From Bryoerythrophyllum caledonicum (Eukaryota; Streptophyta; Bryopsida; Pottiales; Pottiaceae): a stretch of DNA of 64,000 bases. Of this stretch, positions 1 to 10,396 are shown piece after piece. Location: assembly GCA_963971425.1 (NCBI GenBank), contig OZ020524.1, positions 3,381,773 through 3,445,772 of the forward strand, given 5' to 3'. Each line of letters begins with the position of its first letter. Positions within the stretch are counted from its first letter, which is position 1. Both the position numbers and the translations under genes were made by a program. The notes beneath the pieces are model-generated. The model searched no databases. It was not told where the DNA came from and saw nothing but the letters and a program-made list of their open reading frames with translations.

Positions 1-697
1 TTTCTTCCCTGCGTTTAGTGGATCAATAGACGTTGACTTCAGTTGGTGTCAAAAAATTTCACTACAAAAGGTCTAAATGTGAGCTCCTTACATTCTATTT
101 TTTAGAGGTAGAAACCGGGTGTAGCATATTCAAAACAAGTGTGCAAGGAGTGGAGGCTTGAAATTTGTTAATTCACAGTTTAATTTCTTTTTAACTTAAT
201 ATGTTTTTGATTGACAATCCAAATGGTTAATATGAAGGTTTACATTACATATTGATGTGGAAAAAATAAAAAGTGAAAAATATGAAGATTATTTGGAAAA
301 CAATAAGTTTTTTTGGTACCTTGCCCGACAATGAGTGACAATGTGTGAAAATGTTTGAGTTCGGTTGGTATGCTATTTTTCACTAAAGAGAAGAATTTTT
401 TTTTGACAATATGAAGGGAAATAATATTACTTGCAAGTAATGAAAATCTCACCTTCAATAGAGTGTCCTATCAAAAGTTTTTGGAGGTGCCCGAGGTGCC
501 CGCCCTCCCCATTTAAAATTCAAAACCCTATAACTTTTTCATCAAATGTCCAATTTAGGTAAAAATTGTTTTCCCACTAAGGTCTTGGTAATGTCTTTTT
601 ATTGTAAAAATTTCAAAGAAGAATGTTGGAAATTGACACCATAGGAACCTAACCGAACTTTCAAAAAGCCCTTTTTGGACACTTGGTACCTTAGGGG
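1..697 (-). mobile_element. TTAA element family A, partial copy cut by window edge
   Basis: This copy enters from the left edge and ends in CTTGGTACCTTAGGGG followed by TTAA at 698-701. Compared with the best family A copy (27173-28114) it is in reverse orientation and keeps the same landmarks: a CCCTGCGTTTAGTGGATCA segment at the start, a GGGGTGTAGCATATTC segment near 115, and a GGTGCCCGCCCTCCCC segment near 490. It has no credible coding sequence; its short ORFs recur as shadows in other copies. Non-autonomous, inferred to depend on a TTAA-specific transposase elsewhere. Confidence 0.8.
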
Positions 698-701
698 TTA
701 A

Positions 702-1514
702 ACTTGTATAAAAATAAATGTTTACCTCAAGATACGTTGCAGGTGTTAGCGGTACACGCACTGATGCTTGATGGCATTCAACATTATATCACCATTCCAT
801 CGTTGTTGTTGGACATGTTTCTCAACCCTTCCCCCTTTACCTGCAACATATGCATAAAGTTTATATGGTAACTATGTGATAAAAAATCCTATATGTATCT
901 TCGTATTACATATAGCCCAAAATCTTAATATAATATATTGAGAAAATTAACATATGGAGAAACAAAGCAAAAGGTCCAAAGTTCTTAAAGTCAAATTTTT
1001 ACTAGTAAACTTGAGGCACAAGGTTCCAACATGGATAAAAGGTTTCTATGCAAACCTAGACGTCATTTTTCTTCGCAGTTTTTAAGGTGGGCACTCTTGC
1101 AATCAAAACCTCAAGGCTATGTGCATTTTTACTTCATTCACTAATTTCTGTCAAATTTGTATACTGTGTAGATTGGAGAAAATTTGCATATCGAGGAGAT
1201 TTTTGCGAACTTGGTAAGCTTCTAACTTTGTTTCAATTCTGAATGAGGAACTCCAGGGTTATGTTCATGATGATTGAAGTTCAGAGAGAATTACGTTAGT
1301 GTTAGGTGAGTACCAATATTTGATTACACCAATGAGAACACGAACTGGAGTATGTACAAAATTGCAATTTCAACAAGAAAACATGATAGCAGTCAACAAC
1401 TAGAGAGTGTAAGCATTGTTATACTGAAAAAATGACACAAAAACCTCATAAAGTGAGTCAAAAAACAACTCATAGTATTGCACAAAATCCTCAATATGGC
1501 ACATCAGCACACTA
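702..1514. other. no recognised feature
   Basis: AT-rich sequence with short ORFs only. No repeat shared with the rest of the window and no convincing exon was seen. Confidence 0.5.
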
Positions 1515-1690
1515 CTTGAAACCCTAGCCTCTACACACAAGAACCCAAACCCTAGTTCCAAAACCCTCGCCGCCGTCACCAAACCCTAGCCACCACCATC
1601 AAACCCTAGACACCGCTGCCAAAACCTAGCCGCCGCCGTCAAACCCTAGCCGCCACAACCACGAAACCAAACCCTAGTCAACATATTCGC
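1515..1690. repeat. AAACCCTAG-rich irregular repeat
   Basis: At least six AAACCCTAG or close variants lie within about 170 bases, alternating with GCCGCCGTC-like spacers. AAACCCTAG contains the plant telomere heptamer (TTTAGGG/CCCTAAA), but spacing is irregular and the tract is interrupted, so it is better read as an interstitial low-complexity tract. It abuts the assembly gap, suggesting the unassembled part is also repetitive. Confidence 0.7.
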
Positions 1691-1771
1691 GTGACGTGGA
1701 AATCGTGTGACGCCTCCCAAAGTAACCTTGAGCTAGAGTTGTGCGCGCTCACACCCCCTACTGTTGGTGCT

Positions 1772-1971
1772 NNNNNNNNNNNNNNNNNNNNNNNNNNNNN
1801 NNNNNNNNNNNNNNNNNNNNNNNNNNNNNNNNNNNNNNNNNNNNNNNNNNNNNNNNNNNNNNNNNNNNNNNNNNNNNNNNNNNNNNNNNNNNNNNNNNNN
1901 NNNNNNNNNNNNNNNNNNNNNNNNNNNNNNNNNNNNNNNNNNNNNNNNNNNNNNNNNNNNNNNNNNNNNNN
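1772..1971. other. assembly gap (200 N)
   Basis: Exactly 200 undetermined bases. The round number suggests a placeholder length. Any reading frame spanning it is meaningless. Confidence 0.99.
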
Positions 1972-2130
1972 AAACCCTTGCCGCCCACAACTTCACTCAC
2001 ACCTCTCGCAACTTCCCTCACACCTCCCACAACTTCCACACATCTCCCACACATTTCTCACACATCTCTCCCACACATCTCCCACATATCTCCTCACACC
2101 TCCCACACATTGTCTCTCTCCTCCTAACCC
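1972..2130. repeat. CTCCCACA-type microsatellite
   Basis: Degenerate tandem repeats of CTCCCACA / CTCACACA-like units right of the gap. With the AAACCCTAG tract left of it, this explains the assembly break. Beyond it, 2220-2360 repeats GATACCC and AACCCTAAT words loosely. Confidence 0.8.
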
Positions 2131-2439
2131 TACCCTCTCACTCACAGCCTCATCACAACTTCTACCAGGGGTGTGCGCTCGCACACCCCTCCTAGGACTA
2201 CCCACTTGAGCAAAGGATTGATATCCTTATTGATACCCGGAAATCCAAACCCTAATCCAAACCCTAATTTGGTACACCGGTTGATAACCGGTTGTGATAC
2301 CAAGGAGCTCATACCCTGGTCGTGATACCCTGGATATTGATACCCGTAGTACCTTGGTCCATAAATATTGTAGAGAATATCTAACCCAAATATCGTTAAA
2401 ATTGCTTGTTTTTGTGCAATTAGAAAGCCTCTACAGTTA

Positions 2440-3475
2440 ATGTTTTTTTTTTAGTTTAAACCGTAGGATCTGAATGATGACTTATTAAGTAATATGCTCA
2501 AAAAAATTCATAAAGTTTCACCGCACGGATTGAAAGATTATAATGTTTGAAGTAGTGAAAATGCTCATTTTCTTCCCTGCGTTTTCTGGATCAGCAGTCT
2601 TTGATTTCAATTTGTGTCACATTTTTGCACTATAAAAGGTCTCAATTAATTACCATAATGTTAAGCATGATGTTAATTTGCTACATACCGATTTTTAGAG
2701 TTAGAAAAGGGGTGTAGCATATTCAAAAAAATTGTGCAATGAGTGGGACTGTGGGGGTTCAAAAATTCACCATTCACTTTATGTTTTTTGTGAACTTGGT
2801 ATCGTTTGAAATGAGAATCCAAATGGTCAATACGAAGGTTTACATCACATAATGCCGTAGAAAAAATCAAAAGTGAATCATACAAAGATCTCAAAGGTTT
2901 ATGTGGAAAGGTAGAAGTTTTTTCGTACTCTCCTCGAAAATGTGTGACAATGTGTGAAAATAATTGACTTGGATTACTATGCTTTTTCACCAAAGAACTA
3001 ACAACATGGTTAACACGATGGTATTGGATTTTGATCTCGTGTAGTGCAACAATTTTTAGGGGTAGACAAGGGGTGTAGCATATTTTTTTTAAATGTGCAA
3101 TGAGTGGAGGTTCAAAAATTCACAATTCACGTTATGTTTTTTTGTGAACTCGATATTGTTTTAAATGAGAATCCAAATGGTAAATAAGAAGTTTTACATT
3201 GCATAATGCTGTAGGCAAAATCAAAAGTGAATCGTACGAAGTTCTCGTAGTTTTATGTGGAAAGGTAGAAGTTTCTGGTATTCTCCCCGAAAATGTGTGA
3301 CAATGTGTGAAAATAATTGACTTGGATGAATATGCTATTTCACCAAAGAACTAACAACATGGTTAACACGATGGTATTGGATTTAGATCTTGTGTAGTGC
3401 AAAAGTTTTTAGAGGTAGACAAGGGGTGTTGCATGTTCAAAAATATTGTGCAATGAGTGGTGGTTCAAAAATTCT
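2440..3475 (-). mobile_element. TTAA element family A, broken, with 353-bp internal tandem triplication
   Basis: The left part contains the family landmarks CCGTAGGATCT and CACGGATTGAAAGATTA. From about 2690 the middle of the element repeats with a period of 353 bases: the segment with GGGGTGTAGCATAT appears near 2710, 3070 and 3425, and CTAACAACATGGTTAACACG starts at 2998 and again at 3351. No terminal CCCCTAAAG remains; the third repeat stops within about 60 bases of the ParB-like gene start. Inferred local tandem duplication or template switching inside an old copy. Confidence 0.8.
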
Positions 3476-3537
3476 TATTCCATACTAATAGTGACTATTG
3501 TTTTGTAATGAAATACAGGTTTTTTGAGTGTTGCGTT

Positions 3538-5958
3538 ATGGCACCACCAAATATTGATAGAATCTGGGAGAGCCACGGCTGGTGGATTGCAGAAGTGGAT
3601 GAGCCGAGCGCCTTCTTATGGGTGACGGATTATCCCTTTGAGCTGGGAAAGCGTACATCGGCGTTGGGGAAGAGTTTTGGCAAAATCCAAGCAATCACTC
3701 TTCGAAGTGATGATATGGTATACGTTACTTGCGCAGTGGGTCTAGGTCAATCGGAGGTGAAGACTTCTCTTTCGAAGAAATTGCTTTTGGCACCTGTACC
3801 TTTGAATCTTCTTCAAAATCCAGGTCAGGTGAAATTCCTCAAATCATTGCAGACGTTTTGGTTAAACATCTCTCTTGCGGTACGTACTGCTAGACACAAC
3901 AACGTCTTATCCTATTTAGCGTTATCGCCGGAGATGGTGCTGAAGGCTAAGAAGATTATGGAGGAACATATTAGATATGAAGCATTTCGGGAGAGGGACC
4001 CATCACGTGCGACAACTCAAGCCCCACCAGCGGAACCAGAAGAAACAGAAGTTTATCGAGTTCTTGCTGAGCCGTTGCAATTGGATTGGCGACCACTGGA
4101 GGGGGGGAGGGGAAGTGGAGGCCAACATCCCAACACAACTTCTGAGGTACAGACATTACCGAATCCTCCATTAACGAGTAGGCGTCCTACGAAGAGGCCA
4201 CGGCGTGTTGACAGTGATGTAGCTTATGGTTCAAGAGAAAGCCCATCAAGTTTGGATCCAAGCGGGAGGAGGTTGATTGGGAGAAGTGCAAGATCGGGTG
4301 GCAGGATTCCTAGGTCGGGGCTCAGGACGTCTGATGGTCATCGTAGGGCCCCTACATCTACACCGGAAGATGTAGCTCATTTGTTAGCCGTGGCGCCGGA
4401 GGAAGAAGATTTTCACAACCTTCCAGACAGTATACCAGAGGATTTTGAAGACAATGCGGAGATACCACAGGATCTTCCAACTTCAATGTATTTAAAAGCA
4501 CCAGTGCCTACAACGGAGGAGATTGCGAAAGGATCAGTGTGGGGGAATTTTGTGTTTAAGGCACACATAGACCGCATTGTCTGTCTGGAGAACCCGGAAA
4601 CGAACCACCGGGTTTTATCACAGAAGGGGGTCAGAGAAGTATTTAACCGCTTAAGAGACCCAGAATCTGCGAGTCGGGTGAGTAGATTGGTACTTCGACC
4701 GATCAGATACATCATACATACTACCACCGATAATGGTGTCATTGAGAAGGAGGAGCTGCCATTTCCGTTGGTAGGAACCGCACGAGAGTTTGAGCGCATG
4801 TTCATTGCACACGGGAGTGCTTCTGCACAGGGTGCGATGGGATCCCAGTATTCTTGGCTTCAAGATCATATCATTTGGGAACCGGTGGATGGCCAACATA
4901 TAGTAGCAGCTTGTAAGTTTGCACAGCAGCAGTGGAGAGATGGTACTATGCCTTTAAATGAGTACCTGGACACGTTCGAGCGGCGGGAGGCCTCTTTTGT
5001 GGTAAATGATGATCGTCGCTTTTACATTGAGAAGTCTGCGCGGATCAACGTGGCAGAGTTTCAGAGACAGTCATATTCTACCATGGAGGAGGATTTGAGG
5101 AAGATCCGTCAGATTTGGGATCTATACGGAAGGCCTGATAGCACACTACGTGTGGACGATGCACGCAGGGCTGTTGCTTTGGTGAGTGCGGCAAGTGCAG
5201 TGCATAAGTTGCCGAAAGGGGATGGAGTTGTCACGGTGAAGAGGTTGGCCAAAAACATGGAGGATCTGACCAATCATGCGTGGAATCCGAGCAATGACTG
5301 CTTCGAAGCTATCATTCAAGTATGCAAGGACTACGAAGACGGCATTTTCTTTTACAGCAAGGAGGAAGAAGACAAGTGGAAGGACATGGCGAAGAAGAAA
5401 GAGTTGGATCCAAATGTGGACGTACGACCAACAAGAAAGGAGATGACGCAGAATTGGTTGAGGCCGTTAGGTAGGGTTCCGAATCCATATTATCTTCGGT
5501 TGGCTAAGTCTGCTGCAACGAAGCCGGTGGGGGAGGATGGAGTAAGACCACGTCAAGCATATTACTTCGACGGTGTAAAAGACAAGAATCCACATCCTCG
5601 TACGATTGCCGGTGTGGTTGACCGATATCAGAGACGAGAAGCTGTGATGAATTCCATCCGTTGGTTGATGGTGGAGAACAAGGAAAGTACACCTGATTCC
5701 ATGGAGGAGTTCTTTCGTATCCGTGTAGGAAAGTATTTTCCAAGGAATAACGCACAACTTGATACGTTTGAGAAGCTTTTGAATGCTGCCACAAAAAAAG
5801 CTTGGACTGCTCCTGTGCGGGGGAAGGTGTCTAAACTGGAAGACATAGGCTACTTCATCCCCCCTTCCACCAGGTTTCATTATGGTGACATTGCAGCAGG
5901 GGGGCGTGGATACATTGGACTGTCCGTGGATGTGGGAGGACAAGCTACTGCTAATTGA
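3538..5958 (+). CDS. ParB-like (DGQH box) protein, large, function unknown
   Basis: An 806-codon frame from ATG 3538 to TGA 5956. An upstream ATG at 3505 and a GTG at 3457 lie in the same frame, but 3538 (MAPPNIDRIW) is where repeat sequence gives way to coding-like sequence. Visible parts: an N-terminal region of about 160 residues without known motif; a Pro/Ser/Arg-rich linker (about 165-290) with a likely nuclear localisation signal RRPTKRPRR near 215; a central region (about 320-520) resembling ParB-like nuclease/DGQHR domains, with VDGQH at 450-454 followed by IVAAC where relatives usually have RVAA; a basic C-terminal half. The ParB reading is from motif and context only. It is followed in the same frame, 9 bases after the stop, by a methyltransferase-like protein; ParB-like plus adenine/cytosine methyltransferase pairs are familiar in phages and bacteria. 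GC content is visibly higher than the surroundings. It could be the coding part of a large mobile element or an expressed plant gene. Confidence 0.55.
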   Translation: MAPPNIDRIWESHGWWIAEVDEPSAFLWVTDYPFELGKRTSALGKSFGKIQAITLRSDDMVYVTCAVGLGQSEVKTSLSKKLLLAPVPLNLLQNPGQVKFLKSLQTFWLNISLAVRTARHNNVLSYLALSPEMVLKAKKIMEEHIRYEAFRERDPSRATTQAPPAEPEETEVYRVLAEPLQLDWRPLEGGRGSGGQHPNTTSEVQTLPNPPLTSRRPTKRPRRVDSDVAYGSRESPSSLDPSGRRLIGRSARSGGRIPRSGLRTSDGHRRAPTSTPEDVAHLLAVAPEEEDFHNLPDSIPEDFEDNAEIPQDLPTSMYLKAPVPTTEEIAKGSVWGNFVFKAHIDRIVCLENPETNHRVLSQKGVREVFNRLRDPESASRVSRLVLRPIRYIIHTTTDNGVIEKEELPFPLVGTAREFERMFIAHGSASAQGAMGSQYSWLQDHIIWEPVDGQHIVAACKFAQQQWRDGTMPLNEYLDTFERREASFVVNDDRRFYIEKSARINVAEFQRQSYSTMEEDLRKIRQIWDLYGRPDSTLRVDDARRAVALVSAASAVHKLPKGDGVVTVKRLAKNMEDLTNHAWNPSNDCFEAIIQVCKDYEDGIFFYSKEEEDKWKDMAKKKELDPNVDVRPTRKEMTQNWLRPLGRVPNPYYLRLAKSAATKPVGEDGVRPRQAYYFDGVKDKNPHPRTIAGVVDRYQRREAVMNSIRWLMVENKESTPDSMEEFFRIRVGKYFPRNNAQLDTFEKLLNAATKKAWTAPVRGKVSKLEDIGYFIPPSTRFHYGDIAAGGRGYIGLSVDVGGQATAN

Positions 5959-5967
5959 GAATGGCAG

Positions 5968-7504
5968 ATGGAAGTCAAGGGGCCAGGCCAGAGCGACACT
6001 GAGAATCTTCTTCCGGTTCGGTGTAGAAGAGGGTTATTCCGCACCGACTACATAGAGTTGGGGAAACCATGTTTGTGGGTGATTGATTGTCGACGTGGCG
6101 GTGGGAGGCATGGAGATGGTCATTGGGGAGACGCCCAGTTATCCGCAGTTTTTGCACAGTTGGCATTATGGATGGCAAATATTGAACGATGGAACGTCAT
6201 CTTCTTGTTACCAGCGGCCGTATATGCCAACGAAGATTTTTTCACGAAAGTGAAGCTTCTAGAGGGATGTACTATGCGACGTGGATGCTGGGCATTTGAT
6301 CCGAACTCGGTTAATCCCTATGCTCTCGATTTTACAGAGAATGGGCGTCTGGAGCAAGTAGTACAACCGATTGGCGATGTTGTGATTTGTATGCAGCACC
6401 CTGTGGGTACATCTCCTGGCCCGAACTATGTTTCTGGAGACGTTCCACTTCCACTTGTTTTCTTGGATCACTGGAGTGAGGCACGCCAACCCTCTGAAGT
6501 TGATTCACTTGAGAGATCTCCATTAGAGCTGGCAAGACTAGTGGGCTCATACTTGCCCCGTGGTTGGGGTTTAGTGGCGTGTAACATATCTACGGCCATT
6601 CCCACGATCCTTGAAGGAGATTTCCAGGGATCTGAGGTTTTCATCATTGACGATTGTACAGACAGAGTTTCATTTTTGTACAATGAGTTGTCCGACAATT
6701 TCCAAGGACAACTGTTGGTCAGGACTGGTGGAACAAGTACTGGTTGCAACATTGTACCTGAGACCAAAGAGGCGGTTGGTGGAGTGAGGAATGAAGACGA
6801 CAATGAGGATGGAGGTGGTTTAAATGAGAGATTGCCACGCTCAGGTACCACAGAAGATTTCTCATCTCGTAGTGGTTCAGACGCCGATGAAGATGGAGTG
6901 AACCAGTCTCCTCCAAGAGACAGGATTCCATCAACGCAGCGGGCGGTGGGAGATACTTCAAGGCAGACATCTGCAACACCTACAGAGAGGATGCAAGATA
7001 TCAGTGTAATAGATATTAGATTGGCGGCAAGGGCAGGAGGGGGGCGTACATTTGATGGTCCTAGGCTGGAGATGGAGGAAGAAGGATTGGATTCATGTGA
7101 ATTTTTTTTCGGTGCCGAGGAGGATTCCACAGCCTTTTATGCCTTCTCAATCACAACATGTATCGGAGACACAAGAGACGTTTAGAGGTACTCAGAGTGA
7201 TATCGGACCAGGTTTGCCTTCCATTCCAAGATCTAGCGTATCCGAGGACATCATTGCATTTCAGGGGGCCTTCTCATCAAAGCGAGAGATGTCCTTCAAT
7301 CCTGAAGATGGCTTTTTCTACAATGATGATCGCGTAAGGCATACACGGGAGGGTGTACCTGGCAATTACCGATTTGTTGAGTGTGCATCCATTGGCATCG
7401 AAGATGTGGGAGATCGTCCAGTGCAGGATCATGAACTGTCCGCTATGGTAGGTAGCGCCATTGGACACGTGGAGGGAGTCGTTCCGCCAGAAGATGAGCT
7501 CTGA
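5968..7504 (+). pseudogene. degenerate N4/N6 DNA methyltransferase-like protein, frameshifted
   Basis: Starts at ATG 5968, in the same frame as the ParB-like gene and separated from its stop by nine bases (TGA GAA TGG CAG ATG), so both may once have been one polypeptide. Layout fits a beta-class amino methyltransferase: WVIDCRRGGG at about 37-46 sits where motif IV (D-P-P-Y) is expected; VIFLLP and WAFDPNSVNP follow; near 185-215, SPLELARLVGSYLPRGWGL then VACN stands where the SAM site (LVLDPF.G.G) is expected. Both catalytic signatures are altered (DPPY to DCRR, DPF.G to ACNIS), so catalysis is doubtful. The frame stops at 7185, but coding-like sequence continues in another frame to TGA 7504 (ending PPEDEL). 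A single-base shift between about 7080 and 7150, perhaps at the T8 run near 7103, would join them. Family assignment is inference from pattern, not a search. Confidence 0.45.
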
Positions 7505-8110
7505 GCCCTGGAGCTATATACTATAGTAGAGCATGCACGTAGTTTAGGTGGCAAGTACGTTAGTATAATGTAGTTTGAGATGTGTCTATCGTTCGGTGGG
7601 TGGTATATATTTATATATTGGATGGTCCATATGATATGTTTGATTTTAGAATTCCTCAGTGATAGTGTGGAATTGCTTGATTATGTATGTTTTTGCATTA
7701 TAAAATACAGTGAGGTACTTTACACTGTCTTAGGAAATTGCATATATATTTTTGTATCTCTTACACATTGTATTTGTAGTGCAGTACTCTAAAATCCTAT
7801 AATAACTCATAACACATTTATAATCTCTTTGGGCACATGATCATAATTTTGTAGCAGGATTTGCAAACTAGATTAGAAATCATATATTTTCTAAAAGAAG
7901 GTAGCGAATGTAAAAAATATATTATTGATGTGAACATGAAGATGCCAATGTATGACACGACAAACACCCAAAAAATTTGACAGAAAACATACTAAACTTT
8001 TGCCAAATTTTGATTTTTTTTAAAATTATGAGCAAATAACTTGCGGCTTTCTACCAGCAACCAGTGCACTTGGCTAAGTGCATAATTGCTTAATTGCATG
8101 TTACAAATGG
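7505..8110. other. 3' flank, no recognised feature
   Basis: AT-rich DNA after the methyltransferase-like gene. No repeat family, terminal inverted repeat or gene was recognised. It could contain the 3' untranslated region. Confidence 0.4.
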
Positions 8111-8440
8111 AATACTCTACCAACAATTAGGCCAAGGAGGAATGACCCCCTTGTTGCCTCCAAGTAGATGGATGTAGATGGATGGATAGTCATTTCTCTC
8201 CATATTCCCCCATTGACCACGTTTAGGTAACCCAAGTGGGCATGTATGACATTCCTTCCCAATCATTCCGTCCAACAAATGAATTCTAACTTCATAAGAC
8301 AATTTATTTTTATTAAAACTAGGATCGCCGTAGTTGACACAGAGACTTTGGGAAACAAGTGTAAAACACACCCATAAATTGTATCCCTCACTTGCGCCCG
8401 TCTGAATTGCACACGTAAACAAAAGGATGCATGGTTAGTG
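8111..8440. repeat. dispersed repeat, inverted partner at 10230-10345
   Basis: The segment with GGCCAAGGAGGAATGACCCC, then TTGTTGCC, then ATGGATGGATA reads, on the other strand, like 10260-10340 (GGATGGATGGAGATGG ... GGCAACGAGGGGTCACTC ... TTGGCCCAACAA). The two copies are inverted relative to each other about 2 kb apart. The rest of this stretch shows nothing recognisable. Confidence 0.55.
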
Positions 8441-8624
8441 AGGTTACATCATGTGTCTATAGAATACAAGGCTCTTGTTATCTACATCCTTGGAGAACAA
8501 AAACTGTGTTTCCTACATACAACTACATCAACTAGGCAATTTGATTTCAGTATTAGTGAACTTGAGTTCCCATGGTTGTTGTCATGTTGGTCGAGATCCT
8601 CCAAAGTTGTGAATATTACGCAGG

Positions 8625-8830
8625 TTTTTTAGGTGGCAATGTGTGAGAATCTTTGACTTGGAATAAAATGCATTTTATCACTGAAGATAAGAAATGTTTT
8701 TCAACAATGTGAAAGGAAATAATACTTCTTGCTAGTATTGAAAATCAAATTCTCACATTTGATATAATAATTAAGAATTATTTTTTAGAGTTGCCCGACA
8801 TGCCCACACTCCACAATGTTTTTTTCCTTT
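8625..8830 (-). mobile_element. TTAA element family A, fragment
   Basis: Contains the family A run GTGAGAATCTTTGACTTGG, then AAGGAAATAATAC, then GTTGCCCGACATGCCCACAC. Both ends are missing. Confidence 0.75.
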
Positions 8831-8939
8831 CACATTGTTAAACATCTTCATGGAATGCCGTCATTTGTTCAAGCCGAGAATCACAAGGTGACTTACCAAA
8901 TATAGTGTGTGTAATGGAAACTTCCACGAGTTGCCTTAA

Positions 8940-9936
8940 CCCTTTGGCACCCAATTCATGTTTCTCCAAAACCAAGGTATGTGTTGATTTTTTTCTTTGA
9001 GCTAACTTTGATGGAAATACAATGCTTAATTTTAGTATCCAACCTTACAAAATTGAATTCAAACCATGACCTAAACTTTGGGAAACTTTTGCACAACATC
9101 CAACGATTAATGGAAAAGATTATAGTGTTTGAAGTTACTGTGTATTGGTAATGAAATTGTGCACTTTGGAGGGTATAGTGCTTTATCCATCAATAGATTC
9201 TTGCAATAATTTTTGTACTTTGACCCTAACCTCTAAAGGCCCAAGTCGTTTAAGACGAATCTCTACTCCATTGATTATAATTTTCCAAGATGAACTTTTT
9301 GAGAATGTAACCGTTGGATCTTCTTCTATACTTGTATGAGATGATGTGGTCAAAATTTCATGAATTTTGACCGTATAGATTGAAAGATTGTTACACCCAA
9401 AGTGAAAAAAAATTGTACCCCGTAGGTACACTTGGGCCTCTAGGGGTTAAAGAGGTTCACATATGCTCTAGGTAGATAGCTTTGCACTGACATATCACAT
9501 GTGTAGCTTTGCATTTATACATGATTATTGATGATTTTTTTACTTTTGTCTATTTGATTGTATACAAAAATGTTCCAAAATTATACGAATTAAAAAAAAA
9601 AAATTGAAGGCGATGAGAGAGACCAACAATCACAAAACAATGAAGAATCTTTTAAAGACAAATTTCAATCAAAATTAAACCATAATGGTATTGCATGTTT
9701 AGTATGCGGCATGGTATTCATTGTATTTTACTATATTTGATGTATTTTGTGTTGTATTCTTGGCTTTTCCATGAGTTTTATAACTCCAAATCATGATTTA
9801 ATTTTTGCAAAGTGTTCATGTAATGCATGAGAAAATCTGAACTTCAAATTTCACAACCTAATTCCTCATGGATTTCATGAAAATTGAGTTTTAACACCTC
9901 AGTTGTCCCATTTCGGGTCTCCGGGGCGCCAAAGGA
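8940..9936. mobile_element. TTAA element with CCTTTGGC ends, containing a nested element
   Basis: TTAA (8936-8939) is followed by CCCTTTGGCACCC; the right end reads GGGGCGCCAAAGGA followed by TTAA (9937-9940). Reverse-complemented, the right end is TCCTTTGGCGCC, matching the left end. The 997-bp element carries the compact TTAA element at 9230-9446. No coding capacity. Confidence 0.6.
9230..9446 (+). mobile_element. compact 217-bp TTAA element
   Basis: Left end CCTCTAAAGGCCCAAG after CTAA (9226-9229, a degraded TTAA); right end CTTGGGCCTCTAGGGG before TTAA (9447-9450). The ends match at 14 of 16 positions when inverted. It keeps the two internal words seen in larger TTAA families, AACCGTTGGATCT near 9309 and GACCGTATAGATTGAAAGAT near 9367. 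Nested in the 8940-9936 element. Confidence 0.75.
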
Positions 9937-9940
9937 TTAA

Positions 9941-10396
9941 CTCTTTTGGATGAAACTCGGGCGGTGAGGTGGGACAAGAGTTGCTAAAGGGACATGTTGT
10001 AACCCCCTACTTAATATTTATCCAACCAACAATATGTAACGTTTAAACATTTTGCTCTTAAATAACAAGATGACAGTTACCAAAACAAAAGTAGAAATCT
10101 ATGGAGAGTAAATATATTATCAATATTACATAAGCAATCACTTATCTCAAATTGAACAGGGTTAGGGTTTTTGGATTTATTGATGAGGCTTTAGAGATCA
10201 AACAATAGGATGGATACCAGCAGCGAACGGGGCTTTGGAAACAAGGAAGAGAATAGGGAAGAAGGGGATGACCCCATCCATCTCCATCCATCCCCTCGGG
10301 TGGCAACGAGGGGTCACTCTACGTTGGCCCAACAATTATAGAAGTCTACATCAAATCACTACATTACTTCATAAGAAAATCGTGAAAAGTTGTTAC
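9941..10396. other. no gene; contains second copy of dispersed repeat
   Basis: AT-rich sequence. 10230-10345 is the inverted partner of the repeat at 8111. Nothing else recognised. Confidence 0.45.

Noticed and set aside
1515..1690. True telomere
   Set aside because: AAACCCTAG words are irregularly spaced and flanked on both sides by ordinary sequence.
1691..2209. Reading frames spanning the N gap
   Set aside because: They are open only because undetermined bases contain no stops, and their known parts are microsatellite.
3457..3537. Upstream GTG (3457) or ATG (3505) as start of the ParB-like protein
   Set aside because: 3457 is GTG and lies within repeat sequence; 3505 is possible but adds residues from the repeat-gene boundary, so 3538 was preferred.
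6468..7130. Reverse-strand frame of 220 codons
   Set aside because: Antisense to the methyltransferase-like gene; no recognisable motif and low-complexity Ser-rich composition.
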